Assembly: GCA_945901065.1 (NCBI GenBank)
Contig: CAMDKI010000003.1
Location: 124,001 to 188,000 of the forward strand
Origin: Chitinophaga pinensis
GTDB lineage: Bacteria; Bacteroidota; Bacteroidia; Chitinophagales; CAIOSU01
Direction: 5' to 3'
Length of the DNA stretch: 64,000 bases
Position 1 is the first letter of the stretch. Every line of letters starts with the position of its first letter. A program made the translations under genes and the position numbers. The notes beneath the pieces are model-generated. The model saw nothing but the letters and a program-made list of their open reading frames with translations. It made no database searches and had not been told where the DNA came from. This document shows, piece after piece, positions 52,687 to 61,908 of the stretch.

Positions 52687-52708
52687 GGGGCGTTTTAAAA
52701 AACGCCCC
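52687..52708 (+). terminator. Rho-independent terminator after the adhesin
   Basis: GGGGCGTTTT and AAAACGCCCC make a GC-rich stem with an A/T-rich loop, followed by TTCTTTATTT. It lies 25 bases after the adhesin stop. Confidence 0.8.
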
Positions 52709-52729
52709 TTCTTTATTTAGCGCTTTTTT

Positions 52730-52737
52730 TAACTTCA
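52730..52737 (+). promoter_or_regulatory. -7-like box 4 nt before rnhB
   Basis: TAACTTCA (two bases off TA-N2-TTTG) is followed by CTCG and the GTG start at 52742, again at the fixed 4-nt spacing. Confidence 0.45.
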
Positions 52738-52741
52738 CTCG

Positions 52742-53350
52742 GTGCGTACTTTTTATCAAACCAAGGTATTGGAAGCCGGCTGCGATGAGGCTGGAAGGGG
52801 TTGTTTGGCAGGCCCAGTGGTTGCTGCTGCCGTAATACTGCCCAAGCGCTTTAAACACCGGCTACTGAACGATAGTAAACAAATGACGGAAGCCAACCGC
52901 AACGCACTGCGAAACATAATTGAGGAAAAATCTGTGGCTTGGGCCGTGGGTTTTGTTTGGCAAAACGAAATTGACGAAATCAATATTCTCAATGCCTCCT
53001 TTTTGGCTATGCACCGGGCGTTGGACCAATTGAAAACCATCCCCGAATTATTGTTAATTGACGGCAATCGCTTCAAAAAATACCAATCCATCCCCCACGA
53101 ATGTATTGTAAAAGGCGATAGCAAGTTTGCCAGCATTGCTGCTGCGTCGGTTTTGGCTAAGACATACAGGGATGAGTATATGGAAGCGGAGCACTTGAAA
53201 TACCCACACTACCAATGGAGCCATAACAAAGGCTACCCCACTAAAGCCCACCGCGATGCCATATTGCTGCACGGCGACTGTGAGCTGCACCGCAAAACCT
53301 TTAGGTTATTGCCTTTGCCTAAACAGGGCAGTCTTTTTGAAAACGAATAG
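52742..53350 (+). CDS. rnhB: Ribonuclease HII
   Basis: Removes RNA from RNA-DNA hybrids and single ribonucleotides embedded in DNA. The 202-residue protein begins at a GTG ([20 protein letters not shown]), and the DEAGRG motif with [11 protein letters not shown] holds the first catalytic acids. [11 protein letters not shown] and [17 protein letters not shown] carry further family blocks. The promoter box 4 nt upstream supports the start. It ends 2 bases before the convergent flippase gene. Confidence 0.95.
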   Translation: MRTFYQTKVLEAGCDEAGRGCLAGPVVAAAVILPKRFKHRLLNDSKQMTEANRNALRNIIEEKSVAWAVGFVWQNEIDEINILNASFLAMHRALDQLKTIPELLLIDGNRFKKYQSIPHECIVKGDSKFASIAAASVLAKTYRDEYMEAEHLKYPHYQWSHNKGYPTKAHRDAILLHGDCELHRKTFRLLPLPKQGSLFENE

Positions 53351-53352
53351 GA

Positions 53353-54840
53353 TTATTTATTTCCCTTCTCCATTAAATAAGCAAATAGGCTATAACCAGC
53401 CAAGTATCCGCTTTTAATTACGTAAGCATTCACGGGTATAAAGCGGGTAAAGTTGTAGTCGAGCAGATAAATGGAAAAAGCCACTAGAATGTATATTGCA
53501 ATGCGGCCCACTTGGTAGGGCACAGGATAGTACTTGTTGCCGAGAATAAGCGATACGGTAGCCAAATAAACGTATACAATTAGCGTGGCCCAAGCCGAGC
53601 CCGTATAGCCATAAATAGGTATCCACCAAACGTTGAGGGCAATGGTGAGCGCTGCAGCACTGAGCGCCACCCAACCGCCAAGGCCCGTTTTGTCCGAAAG
53701 CTTGTACCAAATAGATAAGCTAACATAAAGCCCAAAAAACAAGTTGGCCATCAAGAGGAGAGGCACCACGTTCAACCCTTCATGAAATGCTGGGTTCCGA
53801 ATAAACCACTTAAATACGTCGATAAACAGCGTTACTGTCAAAAAGATAAACGCCCCAGCGAGGGCAAAGTAGTTGAGTATTTTGGCAAACAAATGTTTAC
53901 TGTCCTTCTCTTTGGCTTGCGAGAAAAAGAACGGTTCGGCTGCGTAGCGGTATGCTTGTATAAAAATGGTCATGAGCATGGCCAACTTATAGTTAGCGCC
54001 ATATATTCCCAGTTGGTACATATTGGTATCGTGGTCGTGCGGTAACAGGTATTTCATCAATGCCCTATCAAGCGTTTCGTTTATAATGCCAGCTAAGCCC
54101 ACCACCACCAATGGCAGCCCGTAACTTACCATCCGTTTCCAAGTTTCGGCACTAAAGCCCGCGCTCAAGCCTCTAAAGGCTGGCAATAACAGCACCAGCG
54201 TAATAATGCTTGATATTAGGTTGATGATAAAAATGTAGCCCACACCTATGTTTGGGTCGTAGCACGAGGCCATCCAGCTGGTTTCTCCAGAATCAAAGGC
54301 GTTTTTGGCGAAGTATAGAAAAAACAGATTGAGAGTTACATTTACCCCAATACTAGCTAATCGCACCATAGCAAACCGCAATGGCTTGTTTTGTAACCTC
54401 AGGCGGGCAAATGGTAAGGCCGATAGCGCATCCAAAGCCAATATCCAAGCAAACCAAGTAATATACTCGGGGTGATTAGGATAATCCATGGCGGCAGCAA
54501 TGGGGCCAGATGCCAATGTAACAATGATGGCAAAAGATATGGAACTTACCAAAAATGAAATGAGCGCCGAGCTATATACCTGGTTATTGTCAGGTTCTTG
54601 ATTGGCAAACCGAAACAAGGCCGTCTCCATTCCGTAAGTAAGCAGCACTACTAAAAACCCCACATAAGCATATAGCTCCGTATAAATGCCAAATTGCTCC
54701 GGAGCAAGCTGCAGCGTATATAGCGGCACTAGTAAGTAGTTGAGCGAGCGGCCCAAAATGCTACTTATGCCATACAAAGCCGTTTGGCCTGCCAGTTTTT
54801 TAAGTGGATTCAATAGTTTTTTATGCTTTCGAGCAACCAA
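53353..54840 (-). CDS. Oligosaccharide flippase/polysaccharide biosynthesis protein (Wzx-like)
   Basis: A 495-residue MATE/MOP-superfamily membrane protein with about 14 hydrophobic segments. The N-terminal ALYGISSILGRSLNYLLVPL and TYGMETALFRFAN are typical. It is predicted to flip lipid-linked sugar repeat units across the inner membrane. The start is a TTG at 54838-54840 (TTG GTT GCT CGA), as no ATG fits. It is divergent from the deacetylase-acyltransferase cassette, which may modify the same polymer. Confidence 0.9.
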   Translation of the reverse strand: MVARKHKKLLNPLKKLAGQTALYGISSILGRSLNYLLVPLYTLQLAPEQFGIYTELYAYVGFLVVLLTYGMETALFRFANQEPDNNQVYSSALISFLVSSISFAIIVTLASGPIAAAMDYPNHPEYITWFAWILALDALSALPFARLRLQNKPLRFAMVRLASIGVNVTLNLFFLYFAKNAFDSGETSWMASCYDPNIGVGYIFIINLISSIITLVLLLPAFRGLSAGFSAETWKRMVSYGLPLVVVGLAGIINETLDRALMKYLLPHDHDTNMYQLGIYGANYKLAMLMTIFIQAYRYAAEPFFFSQAKEKDSKHLFAKILNYFALAGAFIFLTVTLFIDVFKWFIRNPAFHEGLNVVPLLLMANLFFGLYVSLSIWYKLSDKTGLGGWVALSAAALTIALNVWWIPIYGYTGSAWATLIVYVYLATVSLILGNKYYPVPYQVGRIAIYILVAFSIYLLDYNFTRFIPVNAYVIKSGYLAGYSLFAYLMEKGNK

Positions 54841-54976
54841 ATTAACAACAAAATGCGTTTAAGTAGAAATCATAATAACTGGGCTGTATTCAAACCATGT
54901 TATTTTGATATTTTTGTTCCGCAAGATAGACATGAGGCGTTTATAGGATATAAGCGGTTTGCAAACACTATAATAA

Positions 54977-56014
54977 ATGCAGCCAGTTAAAAATTTATTA
55001 GGCCAACTTGGTCGTCAGTTTTCAATACCCATGTTCATTGCCAAAACCGGCAAGCAATTAATCCTGCCCTTTTACCACACTATAAGCAACAACTACTTAC
55101 CCCACATAGCCCATCTTTACAGATACAATAATGAAGCAGAGTTTGAGCGCGATTTAGATTTAATGCTCAAACATTTTGAGCCGATTACCTTGCAAGAGTT
55201 GATTGATTCGGAGGGAAATGGAGCATATTTTAGCAAACCCTCCATGCATCTTAGCTTTGATGATGGGCTCAGGGAGTGTTCCGAGATAATTGCGCCTATA
55301 TTGCTGCGCAAGGGCATACCAGCTACCTTTTTTGTTAATAGCGGCTTTGTTGACAACCGAGGTCTGCTATATCGTTTTAAGGTATCGTTGATAATGGACA
55401 AAATACAAAAAACCGAGATAAGCAACGGTGAACTAGCTGCTATAAAGGCCCTGATGCCCGAAGGGGCTAGGAAACCGAACAATACAGACGCAATAAAAAA
55501 GCTATTGGGCAAATTGGGTTATGAGCATCAGTTTGTAATAAATCAAATAGCAGATGTTTTTGAGCTCGATTTTGGGGTGTTTTTGCGAAACCAAAAACCC
55601 TACATGACCAAAACTCAAATTCGCCAATTAGCTCAGTCTGGTTTTACTATCGGCGCCCATAGCATTGACCACCCAATGTATTACAAGCTGGATATTGTGG
55701 AACAGCTGGAACAAACTACCGAGAGCTTGCATTATGTGCAGGAAGTTTTTCAAGTTCCTTATCGAGTGTTTGCTTTCCCATTTACCGATCATAGGGTAAG
55801 CGCAAGGTTTTTTGATGAATTGTATAACCAAGGGGAGCCATTGGTAGACCTCAGTTTTGGCACCGCTGGCCTAAAAACCGACTTAAACGCAAAGCATTTG
55901 CAACGCATACCCATGGATGGGGGCAAGCTTAATGCGGAGCAAATTATAAAAACCGCCTACACAGCAAGTTTAGTGCAGCAAACCTTAGGCATAAACGAGG
56001 TAAAACGCCACTAA
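54977..56014 (+). CDS. Polysaccharide deacetylase family protein
   Basis: A 345-residue NodB-homology (CE4) enzyme. The metal- and catalytic-site motif HLSFDDGLRE is near residue 95, and the His pair motif IGAHSIDHPMYY (HSxDHP) near residue 225. The first Asp of the motif is the catalytic base in this family. It probably removes N-acetyl groups from a surface polysaccharide. It overlaps the next gene by TAATG, so the deacetylase and the acetyltransferase-like proteins are translated together. Confidence 0.93.
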   Translation: MQPVKNLLGQLGRQFSIPMFIAKTGKQLILPFYHTISNNYLPHIAHLYRYNNEAEFERDLDLMLKHFEPITLQELIDSEGNGAYFSKPSMHLSFDDGLRECSEIIAPILLRKGIPATFFVNSGFVDNRGLLYRFKVSLIMDKIQKTEISNGELAAIKALMPEGARKPNNTDAIKKLLGKLGYEHQFVINQIADVFELDFGVFLRNQKPYMTKTQIRQLAQSGFTIGAHSIDHPMYYKLDIVEQLEQTTESLHYVQEVFQVPYRVFAFPFTDHRVSARFFDELYNQGEPLVDLSFGTAGLKTDLNAKHLQRIPMDGGKLNAEQIIKTAYTASLVQQTLGINEVKRH

Positions 56015-57099
56015 TGGAAATTAAAACCTACACGGCAGCCCAGTTGGTAGCGTTTACCCAAAGTCAGCAATTTAGCGAGTTGAAACACTTGCCCGTAAGC
56101 AAGCTTCGGGCCCTGTCGCATTTGCACAACCCTAGGTTGGATGCCGAAACGCCCATAATGTACATGGCTTGGGTAAATGGTGAAGTGGCTGGCTACCGCA
56201 TGGTGCTTTGCGACACCCTTTATGCCAATGGGCAAGCTCAACCAGTATGCTGGTATAGCTGCGTATGGGTAAACCCCGAAATGCGCGGCATGGGCATTGC
56301 GAAAGGTTTGGTAAACCGTTGCTTGCAAGATTGGGACGGACGAATATATGGTGCCGATGCCGTGCCCGAATCACGAAACTTATACCTGAGCACCGGGCTC
56401 TATAAAGGCGAACTATACCTAGAAGGTACGCGGGCATACTTGCGGGCTAACTTTGCCGACATTATCATCAAAAAGAAACCAGCCCTATCACTATTGAAAC
56501 CTTTGCTGGCTATTGGCGATGGGATATTGAATTTGTTAGTGCCCTCAAAAGCTAATAACCTGCCTAAAGGCGTTGAGGTTATTACATTCGTGGACGACAA
56601 AACGGAAGCTTTTATCCAACCGTATTTGGATAAACTTCTTTTCCGTCGGGACAAAGACGACCTGAACTGGATAACCCAATACCCTTGGATACGCAGCGGA
56701 GCGCCTGACCAGGAGAGCAAACGATATTACTTCTCTTCGGTGGCTAAACACTTTGAGTTTGTGCAGTGGCGATTGACGAATGCAGAAGGCAAAATAGTAG
56801 GCTATGCAATGCTTTCGGTGCGCGACGGACACTTGAAAACGCCCTACGTTTTTGTGGAAGATGCGTATGTAGCAGTGTTGGCCAAGGCCATAACAAACTA
56901 CATGGTTTCCGAGAAGTTGGAGATGCTCACTACCTTCCACCCGGGGCTTGCACAATATTTTAAGCAACACAAGCGGCCCTTTATCTTTGTTAAATCCATC
57001 CGAAGAGAGTATTTTGCTTCCAATGCAGTAAGCCAGTATGTAAAAATGGGTGCACAACCCAATGTTTGCGATGGCGACGGCGACCAAGCATTTACCTAA
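56014..57099 (+). CDS. GNAT-family acyltransferase
   Basis: A 361-residue protein with a GNAT fold near residues 50-120 (YMAWVNGEVAGYRMVLCD, then the CoA-loop-like WVNPEMRGMGIAKGLVNRCL). The second half also looks GNAT-like, with FEFVQWRLTNAEGKIVGYAM. It starts in TAATG overlap with the deacetylase stop and is followed by another TAATG overlap. It probably acylates a sugar or lipid of the same surface glycan; the substrate is not evident. Confidence 0.8.
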   Translation: MEIKTYTAAQLVAFTQSQQFSELKHLPVSKLRALSHLHNPRLDAETPIMYMAWVNGEVAGYRMVLCDTLYANGQAQPVCWYSCVWVNPEMRGMGIAKGLVNRCLQDWDGRIYGADAVPESRNLYLSTGLYKGELYLEGTRAYLRANFADIIIKKKPALSLLKPLLAIGDGILNLLVPSKANNLPKGVEVITFVDDKTEAFIQPYLDKLLFRRDKDDLNWITQYPWIRSGAPDQESKRYYFSSVAKHFEFVQWRLTNAEGKIVGYAMLSVRDGHLKTPYVFVEDAYVAVLAKAITNYMVSEKLEMLTTFHPGLAQYFKQHKRPFIFVKSIRREYFASNAVSQYVKMGAQPNVCDGDGDQAFT

Positions 57100-58028
57100 T
57101 GGCCAACAAAAAGATATACCGCCAGTGGGCAGCAAACCACGAGCTGCCCTTGTTTCACCGCCCGGAGTGGTTAGATGCAGTGTGCGAATGGAAAGCCGTG
57201 GTATATCAAAAAGGCACCGATGTTTGGGGCCTGTGGCCGTTGCCTGTTATCGAGCAGAAAGGATTTAAGCGCATCATTCATCCCTATTTATCGCCTTACA
57301 TGGGTCCAATAGTGTTTTATCCTGAAGGGCAAAAGAATGCCAATCGCATTGCCCACGAAAAGGAAGTATTAGGCGAGCTGATAAAACAACTGCCCGATTA
57401 TGCCTCGTTAGATATAAAGTGCTTGCCCAGCCTTACCAATAGTTTGCCGTTCCATTGGGCGGGTTTAAACCAAACCACCCGCTATACTTACGTGCTCAAT
57501 AACCTAACAGATACCGCCGCAACCTTTGCCGATTTTAAAGATAATGTGCGCCGCGAAATACGCAAAGCGGAGAAGAGTTTAACCGTATCTGAGGCAACAA
57601 CCATCAATGCCCTTTTCGATTTAAAGAAAGCATCTTACCAAGCCAAAAAGCAAACCCTGCCTTTTGATTTGGCATTTGTTGAAGGAATATATAAAACCTT
57701 AACGACCAATAACTGGGGCCAACTGCTAGAAGCCCGCGACCAGCAAGGGCATATACACGCTGCCGTGCTATTGGTGCACGACCACCAAACCATGCACTAC
57801 CTGCTGGGCGCTGCCGACCCGGAGCACAACAATAGCGGTGCCATGAGCCTATTGCTATGGCAAGGGATACAACTAGCCACCGAGAAGGGTTTGGCTTTTA
57901 ACTTTGAGGGCAGCATGATACCTGCCATCGAGCGCTTTTTCAGTGCCTTCGGCGGCACGCTCACCCCCTACCACCACATTACCCACGAGCGAAGCACGTT
58001 GTTGAAGTTGAAGAAGTTGTTGGGTTGA
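57099..58028 (+). CDS. GNAT/FemAB-like acyltransferase
   Basis: A 309-residue protein resembling the FemAB/peptidoglycan-bridge or lipopolysaccharide acyltransferase branch of the GNAT superfamily. DNVRREIRKAEKSLTVSEAT and the C-terminal AMSLLLWQGIQLATEKGLAF, then FNFEGSMIPAIERFFSAFGG, fit the family. It starts at ATG 57099, sharing the A of the preceding TAA. The three-gene cassette (deacetylase, GNAT, FemAB-like) is translationally coupled throughout and probably modifies one polymer. Confidence 0.8.
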   Translation: MANKKIYRQWAANHELPLFHRPEWLDAVCEWKAVVYQKGTDVWGLWPLPVIEQKGFKRIIHPYLSPYMGPIVFYPEGQKNANRIAHEKEVLGELIKQLPDYASLDIKCLPSLTNSLPFHWAGLNQTTRYTYVLNNLTDTAATFADFKDNVRREIRKAEKSLTVSEATTINALFDLKKASYQAKKQTLPFDLAFVEGIYKTLTTNNWGQLLEARDQQGHIHAAVLLVHDHQTMHYLLGAADPEHNNSGAMSLLLWQGIQLATEKGLAFNFEGSMIPAIERFFSAFGGTLTPYHHITHERSTLLKLKKLLG

Positions 58029-58037
58029 GGGCAATAA

Positions 58038-58667
58038 ATGATATTTTTCCCCATTTTTGTTAGCATACTACCTCCTCTACCCCTTTTGACCGAAGCAGAA
58101 ATATTGGCCCTATTGCGTAATGGCGACGAGCGCGCCTATCAGCAGGTGTATGACCAATACAGCAGTCGGGTATACAATACTGCCTTGGGCTATCTGCAAA
58201 ACGCCACCGATGCAGAAGACATAACGCAAGAGGTGTTTGTGGAGGTGTTTCGCTCCGTAGATAAGTTTAGGGGCGGCTCTAGCATTGGCACTTGGGTATA
58301 CCGCATTGCCATCAACAAATGTCTCGACCATATAAAGCATAGCAAGCGCAAAAAGCGCTTCGGCATTATGCGCAGCCTATTTGGTGCAAGCGACGAGGAG
58401 CAGACCATTCCCTTGCCCGATTTTAATCACCCAGGCATTGAGTTGGAAAACAAAGAACGGGCCGCCATCCTGTTTAAGGCCATTGGCCAATTAAATGAAA
58501 ACCAACAAACCGCCTTTATACTTACCCATATTAAAGACCTCAGCCAAAAGGAAGCGGCTGAGATTATGAACATTAGCGTAAAGGCCCTCGAATCGCTGAT
58601 ACAGCGGGCCAAGGCCAATTTGCGCGATAAGCTTAAAGATTTTTATAAAGGAGAGAAGGATTTGTGA
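58038..58667 (+). CDS. ECF RNA polymerase sigma factor
   Basis: A 209-residue extracytoplasmic-function sigma factor. Region 2 is ILALLRNGDERAYQQVYDQY and DAEDITQEVFVEVFRSVDKF. Region 4 is LNENQQTAFILTHIKDLSQ with EAAEIMNISVKALESLIQRA, the DNA-recognition helix-turn-helix. The ATG 58038 gives a hydrophobic 16-residue extension (MIFFPIFVSILPP); a TTG at 58086 may be the real start. The downstream small membrane protein is its likely anti-sigma partner. Confidence 0.93.
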   Translation: MIFFPIFVSILPPLPLLTEAEILALLRNGDERAYQQVYDQYSSRVYNTALGYLQNATDAEDITQEVFVEVFRSVDKFRGGSSIGTWVYRIAINKCLDHIKHSKRKKRFGIMRSLFGASDEEQTIPLPDFNHPGIELENKERAAILFKAIGQLNENQQTAFILTHIKDLSQKEAAEIMNISVKALESLIQRAKANLRDKLKDFYKGEKDL

Positions 58668-58695
58668 TAGAACAACGTCAAACTGATTGAACGCT

Positions 58696-58992
58696 ATGAA
58701 CAATTTTGAACAACAACCGGCAGACGAACTGCAACCCTTTTTGCAGAGCATCAAAGGTATGCAACACGCCAAAGCGCCCGAGGGCATCTTTGGTCGTGTT
58801 ATGGAAGAAATGAATCGTCCAGTGGCTCGAATAGTACCCATCAGCAGGCTTAGCTTAGTGGCTGCCTGCCTAGTGGCCTTGGTTGGGCTAAATATTGCAG
58901 TATTGGCCAGCAAGTCTGCTAACTCAAGGAATAACATTAGCCCTGCAGTTGAATATTACGGAACCAGTGCCGAATATGGCTACAGTTACTAA
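58696..58992 (+). CDS. Small membrane protein, probable anti-sigma-like partner
   Basis: A 98-residue protein with an N-terminal cytoplasmic part of about 50 residues, one transmembrane helix (RLSLVAACLVALVGLNIAVLA) and a short polar end. Position directly after an ECF sigma gene and before an LTXXQ gene suggests a membrane-bound regulator of that sigma factor. The zinc-binding HxxxCxxC motif of classical anti-sigma domains is absent. It starts at ATG 58696; a TTG three codons upstream is less likely. Confidence 0.65.
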   Translation: MNNFEQQPADELQPFLQSIKGMQHAKAPEGIFGRVMEEMNRPVARIVPISRLSLVAACLVALVGLNIAVLASKSANSRNNISPAVEYYGTSAEYGYSY

Positions 58993-59001
58993 ACCAAGGC
59001 C

Positions 59002-59475
59002 ATGAAAAGAGAGAACTTTTTAATGATAGTAGTTGTGGCACTTTTAGTGCTCAACTTCGGCACGTTGGGCTATTTGTTTCTGGGTAAAGGGCACCGCAAT
59101 GGTGGCATGCCGCACCACCCGCCAAAGCCCGACAAGGTTATAATAGAGCGATTGAAACTTACCGAAGCGCAAATTGAGGTATTCGAAGACTTAAAACAGG
59201 AACACCGCAGCGGTATCAACCAATTAAACGAAGCGTCAAAACAATTGTACCAAGCGTACTTTGGCTTATTAAAAACCGACACTGCCGACATAGCTGCTGC
59301 TCAGGTTTTGGAACAACGATTGGCAGCGGTGCAGGCGCAGAAAGATTCGGTTACGTTCAATCATTTTATCAAACTGCGTGCGCTATGCACCGAAGAGCAA
59401 AAGCCGTTGTTCGATGATTTTGTAGACGAACTGGGTGAAATATTGACAAGGCAACCGCCCAAGCCGAGGCCGTGA
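59002..59475 (+). CDS. Spy/CpxP/LTXXQ-like periplasmic protein
   Basis: A 157-residue exported or anchored protein: N-terminal helix (FLMIVVVALLVLNFGTLGYL), a His/Pro-rich spacer (GMPHHPPKPDK), then a helical domain with the LTxxQ-like motif LKLTEAQIEVFEDLKQEHRS and a second SVTFNHFIKLRALCTEEQKP. This is the fold of CpxP, Spy and CnrX/ZraP metal-sensing chaperones. It is nine bases after the anti-sigma-like gene. Together they form an envelope-stress module in which it may sense metals or misfolding. Confidence 0.85.
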   Translation: MKRENFLMIVVVALLVLNFGTLGYLFLGKGHRNGGMPHHPPKPDKVIIERLKLTEAQIEVFEDLKQEHRSGINQLNEASKQLYQAYFGLLKTDTADIAAAQVLEQRLAAVQAQKDSVTFNHFIKLRALCTEEQKPLFDDFVDELGEILTRQPPKPRP

Positions 59476-59568
59476 TGATAAAAAAGTAGACCTGATTTAC
59501 TACAAACTATCCCCAACAGCTCGCAAAAGGTAGCCGCGGATTGGAAAAGATATGGCCAAGGGCAATGC

Positions 59569-61581
59569 TTAGTTATCGTGGTCGGCTTGATGCTGATTGA
59601 TATCGCTAGGCTTCACAATCTCAAACTCTACACGGCGGTTAATTTTCCGGTCTTCGTCGGTAAGTTCTTCTTTGATTATGGGTATAGTGCTACCATAACC
59701 TTGTGCTGTAATCCGCGACGGATCAATACCGCCATTTTGGGTAAGGAAATCTTTAATGGCCACGGCACGCAAATGCGAAAGAGAAATGTTCTTTTCGGCA
59801 TCGCCACGGCTATCAGTATGGCCCGAAATGTTGAGTTGTAGCTTCGGGTTGTCAATTAGGTAATCCATTAACTTATTCAAATCGTCTTCCATGCCAGCAG
59901 TTATCTCTGCACTATTAGATGCAAACTCGATACTTGCGAACTGAATTTTAACAGTTTCAATGGCAGGTACTCCAAAGGTCATGGTGGTATCGCCGTTAAG
60001 GTCGATGTGCTGCTCCACACGAAAAAAGTCTTCGCCTTGTATTACCAGCAGGTATTTATTGTTGTTAATCAAATCAAACTCAAAAGAGCCATCGGGGCGT
60101 ACAAACTTAGGTGCTACTTCAATGCCATTATCCAAATCGATAACCGATACAATACCTGCAAACGGGTTTCCCGTAACCGAATCGACGATAGAACCTTTGA
60201 AAACCGTGTAAGCTTCTGGCTGCGCTTCCATTGGTAGTGGGAAAGAAAACAAATCAACCTGCTTCATATCGCCCTTTTCGGAGCGGGCGTAGTATAGGTT
60301 TTCCGATTCCGAGTCGATAGTAAAGAAGTGCTCATCGCCCCAGCCGTTTACTAGCGGACCAATGTTTTTAGGCTCTTCCCATTGGGTACCGCTCCAGCGT
60401 GTTTTGTAAATATCGAAGTTGCCGAAATTGAGCACTTGGTTATCGCTGCTAAAATAGAACACATGGTGCACCGGGTGATAAAACGGGCTCAAATCGTTTC
60501 CACGGGTATTGATAATGGGGCCCATATTTTGGGCAGGCATCCATTGACCGTGTTTATTTTTGTAGGTATAGTAAATGTCGTTGGCACCAAAGCCACCAGG
60601 ACGGTCGCTTACAAAGTACAAGGTATCTTCGGTATGAGAAAGTGCCGGGTGCGAGTCCCAATGCTCGGTATTAACGTTAGGTCCAAGGCTTTTAATGTCG
60701 GCCCAAGTGCCATCAGGCTGCTTGGTTGCCACATATAAATCGCAGCGGCCCATGCCATCTGGCGATTCGCAACGCACAAAATACAGCGTATTGCCGTCTC
60801 GGGTAAGGTTAGGCGCGCCATCGTTATACTGGCTGTTGATGCCATCTAGCGGCTGCGCTTCGGCCCACTCGCCATTTTCGCCTTTAGTAGAGAAGTAAAT
60901 GTCTTCATTAATATGCTCCACGCCTTTAATGGTTCGGCGGTTGCGCTTAGTGCCAAAAAACAACGTTTCGTTATCGGCGCTCAACGATGGACCGTAATCT
61001 TCAAATTGAGAGTTTAGACTTTCGCCCATGTTCAAAAACACCCCTTTAGGCGGTATCAAAGAATCTACTTGGCGGCGAAAATCGACCAACTCATAATAGA
61101 AGGAAATAGGCACGTAGTAGTCTTTGTCGTTTACGGTAAGTTCTTCGTAAAACTGACCGATTTTTTCGATGTGGCTCTCGCTATGCCGCAACAATATGCG
61201 GTATAGCCACTTGGCGTTTTCAGGCTCGCCTTGTTTTTGGTATAACTGAGCCAGCTTCCACATCAGCTCATAATCTTGGCCGAAGTTTTCACCGCTAAAG
61301 TTGCTTACATAGTCTTCAAGTGCAAGTTTCAGTTCATCCAGTTTACCAGCAGCTTCCAGTTTTTCAATATTCTTTAACTTTTTGGCATCCACATAATATA
61401 CCATAGAGGCTAGGTTGGTAAACGCAATAGGAGGCTTGGCAAAGTATTTAGGATTGGAATCGTTCTTTACCATATTGTTGTCGGCAATATGGTACTTAGT
61501 GCTATCCTGTGCCGCAATTGGTGCATGCACCGCTATGCCAGCAGTAAGTAACAGTCCTATTAAAAAATCGGTTGCCTTCAT
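59569..61581 (-). CDS. PorE-like T9SS/OmpA-family outer-membrane protein
   Basis: A 670-residue exported protein with the architecture described for PorE of the type IX secretion system. Signal peptide MKATDFLIGLLLTAGIAVHA; a TPR-like region (LAQLYQKQGEPENAKWLYRI); a WD40/PD40-like beta-propeller of about five blades (DGAPNLTRDGNTLYFVRCES, SHTEDTLYFVSDRPGGFGA). A carboxypeptidase-regulatory-like domain follows (IVDSVTGNPFAGIVSVI), then an OmpA C-terminal peptidoglycan-binding domain (LNISGHTDSRGDAEKNISLS). No lipobox Cys is present, unlike the P. gingivalis lipoprotein. Two predicted T9SS substrates are in the same window. Confidence 0.88.
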   Translation of the reverse strand: MKATDFLIGLLLTAGIAVHAPIAAQDSTKYHIADNNMVKNDSNPKYFAKPPIAFTNLASMVYYVDAKKLKNIEKLEAAGKLDELKLALEDYVSNFSGENFGQDYELMWKLAQLYQKQGEPENAKWLYRILLRHSESHIEKIGQFYEELTVNDKDYYVPISFYYELVDFRRQVDSLIPPKGVFLNMGESLNSQFEDYGPSLSADNETLFFGTKRNRRTIKGVEHINEDIYFSTKGENGEWAEAQPLDGINSQYNDGAPNLTRDGNTLYFVRCESPDGMGRCDLYVATKQPDGTWADIKSLGPNVNTEHWDSHPALSHTEDTLYFVSDRPGGFGANDIYYTYKNKHGQWMPAQNMGPIINTRGNDLSPFYHPVHHVFYFSSDNQVLNFGNFDIYKTRWSGTQWEEPKNIGPLVNGWGDEHFFTIDSESENLYYARSEKGDMKQVDLFSFPLPMEAQPEAYTVFKGSIVDSVTGNPFAGIVSVIDLDNGIEVAPKFVRPDGSFEFDLINNNKYLLVIQGEDFFRVEQHIDLNGDTTMTFGVPAIETVKIQFASIEFASNSAEITAGMEDDLNKLMDYLIDNPKLQLNISGHTDSRGDAEKNISLSHLRAVAIKDFLTQNGGIDPSRITAQGYGSTIPIIKEELTDEDRKINRRVEFEIVKPSDINQHQADHDN

Positions 61582-61896
61582 AGCTCAACCCTTTGGTTAA
61601 CGCCCATTTCAATGGGGCGGAAGTGGTGGTTAGGTATTTGTACGTACTTATCCACAAAAAGTTTCCAAGGCGACCTTACCTGTATTATGTAAGATATTGT
61701 TTTTCAGGGAATAATGCTGTTATTATAGGTACGTTAATAACCTACGAAAGGTTGCATGAGGGCAGAAGGGAGCTAAAACACTGCGATTTAAACCCTCGAA
61801 AGATTCATAAATGCCCTAACAAAGCGGCTCCTTGCCTTCAACAATTCAACTCTAAACTCGCTTTGGTTTCCATTTCCTCTCTCCCTTCAATTACCC

Positions 61897-61904
61897 TAAC
61901 TTTA
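61897..61904 (+). promoter_or_regulatory. -7-like box 4 nt before the glycosidase-like gene
   Basis: TAACTTTA (one base off TA-N2-TTTG) is followed by CGGT and the ATG at 61909. It supports the start of the partial gene. The rest of the 61582-61896 gap shows only a short inverted repeat, TAGGT/ACCTA near 61730. Confidence 0.5.
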
Positions 61905-61908
61905 CGGT

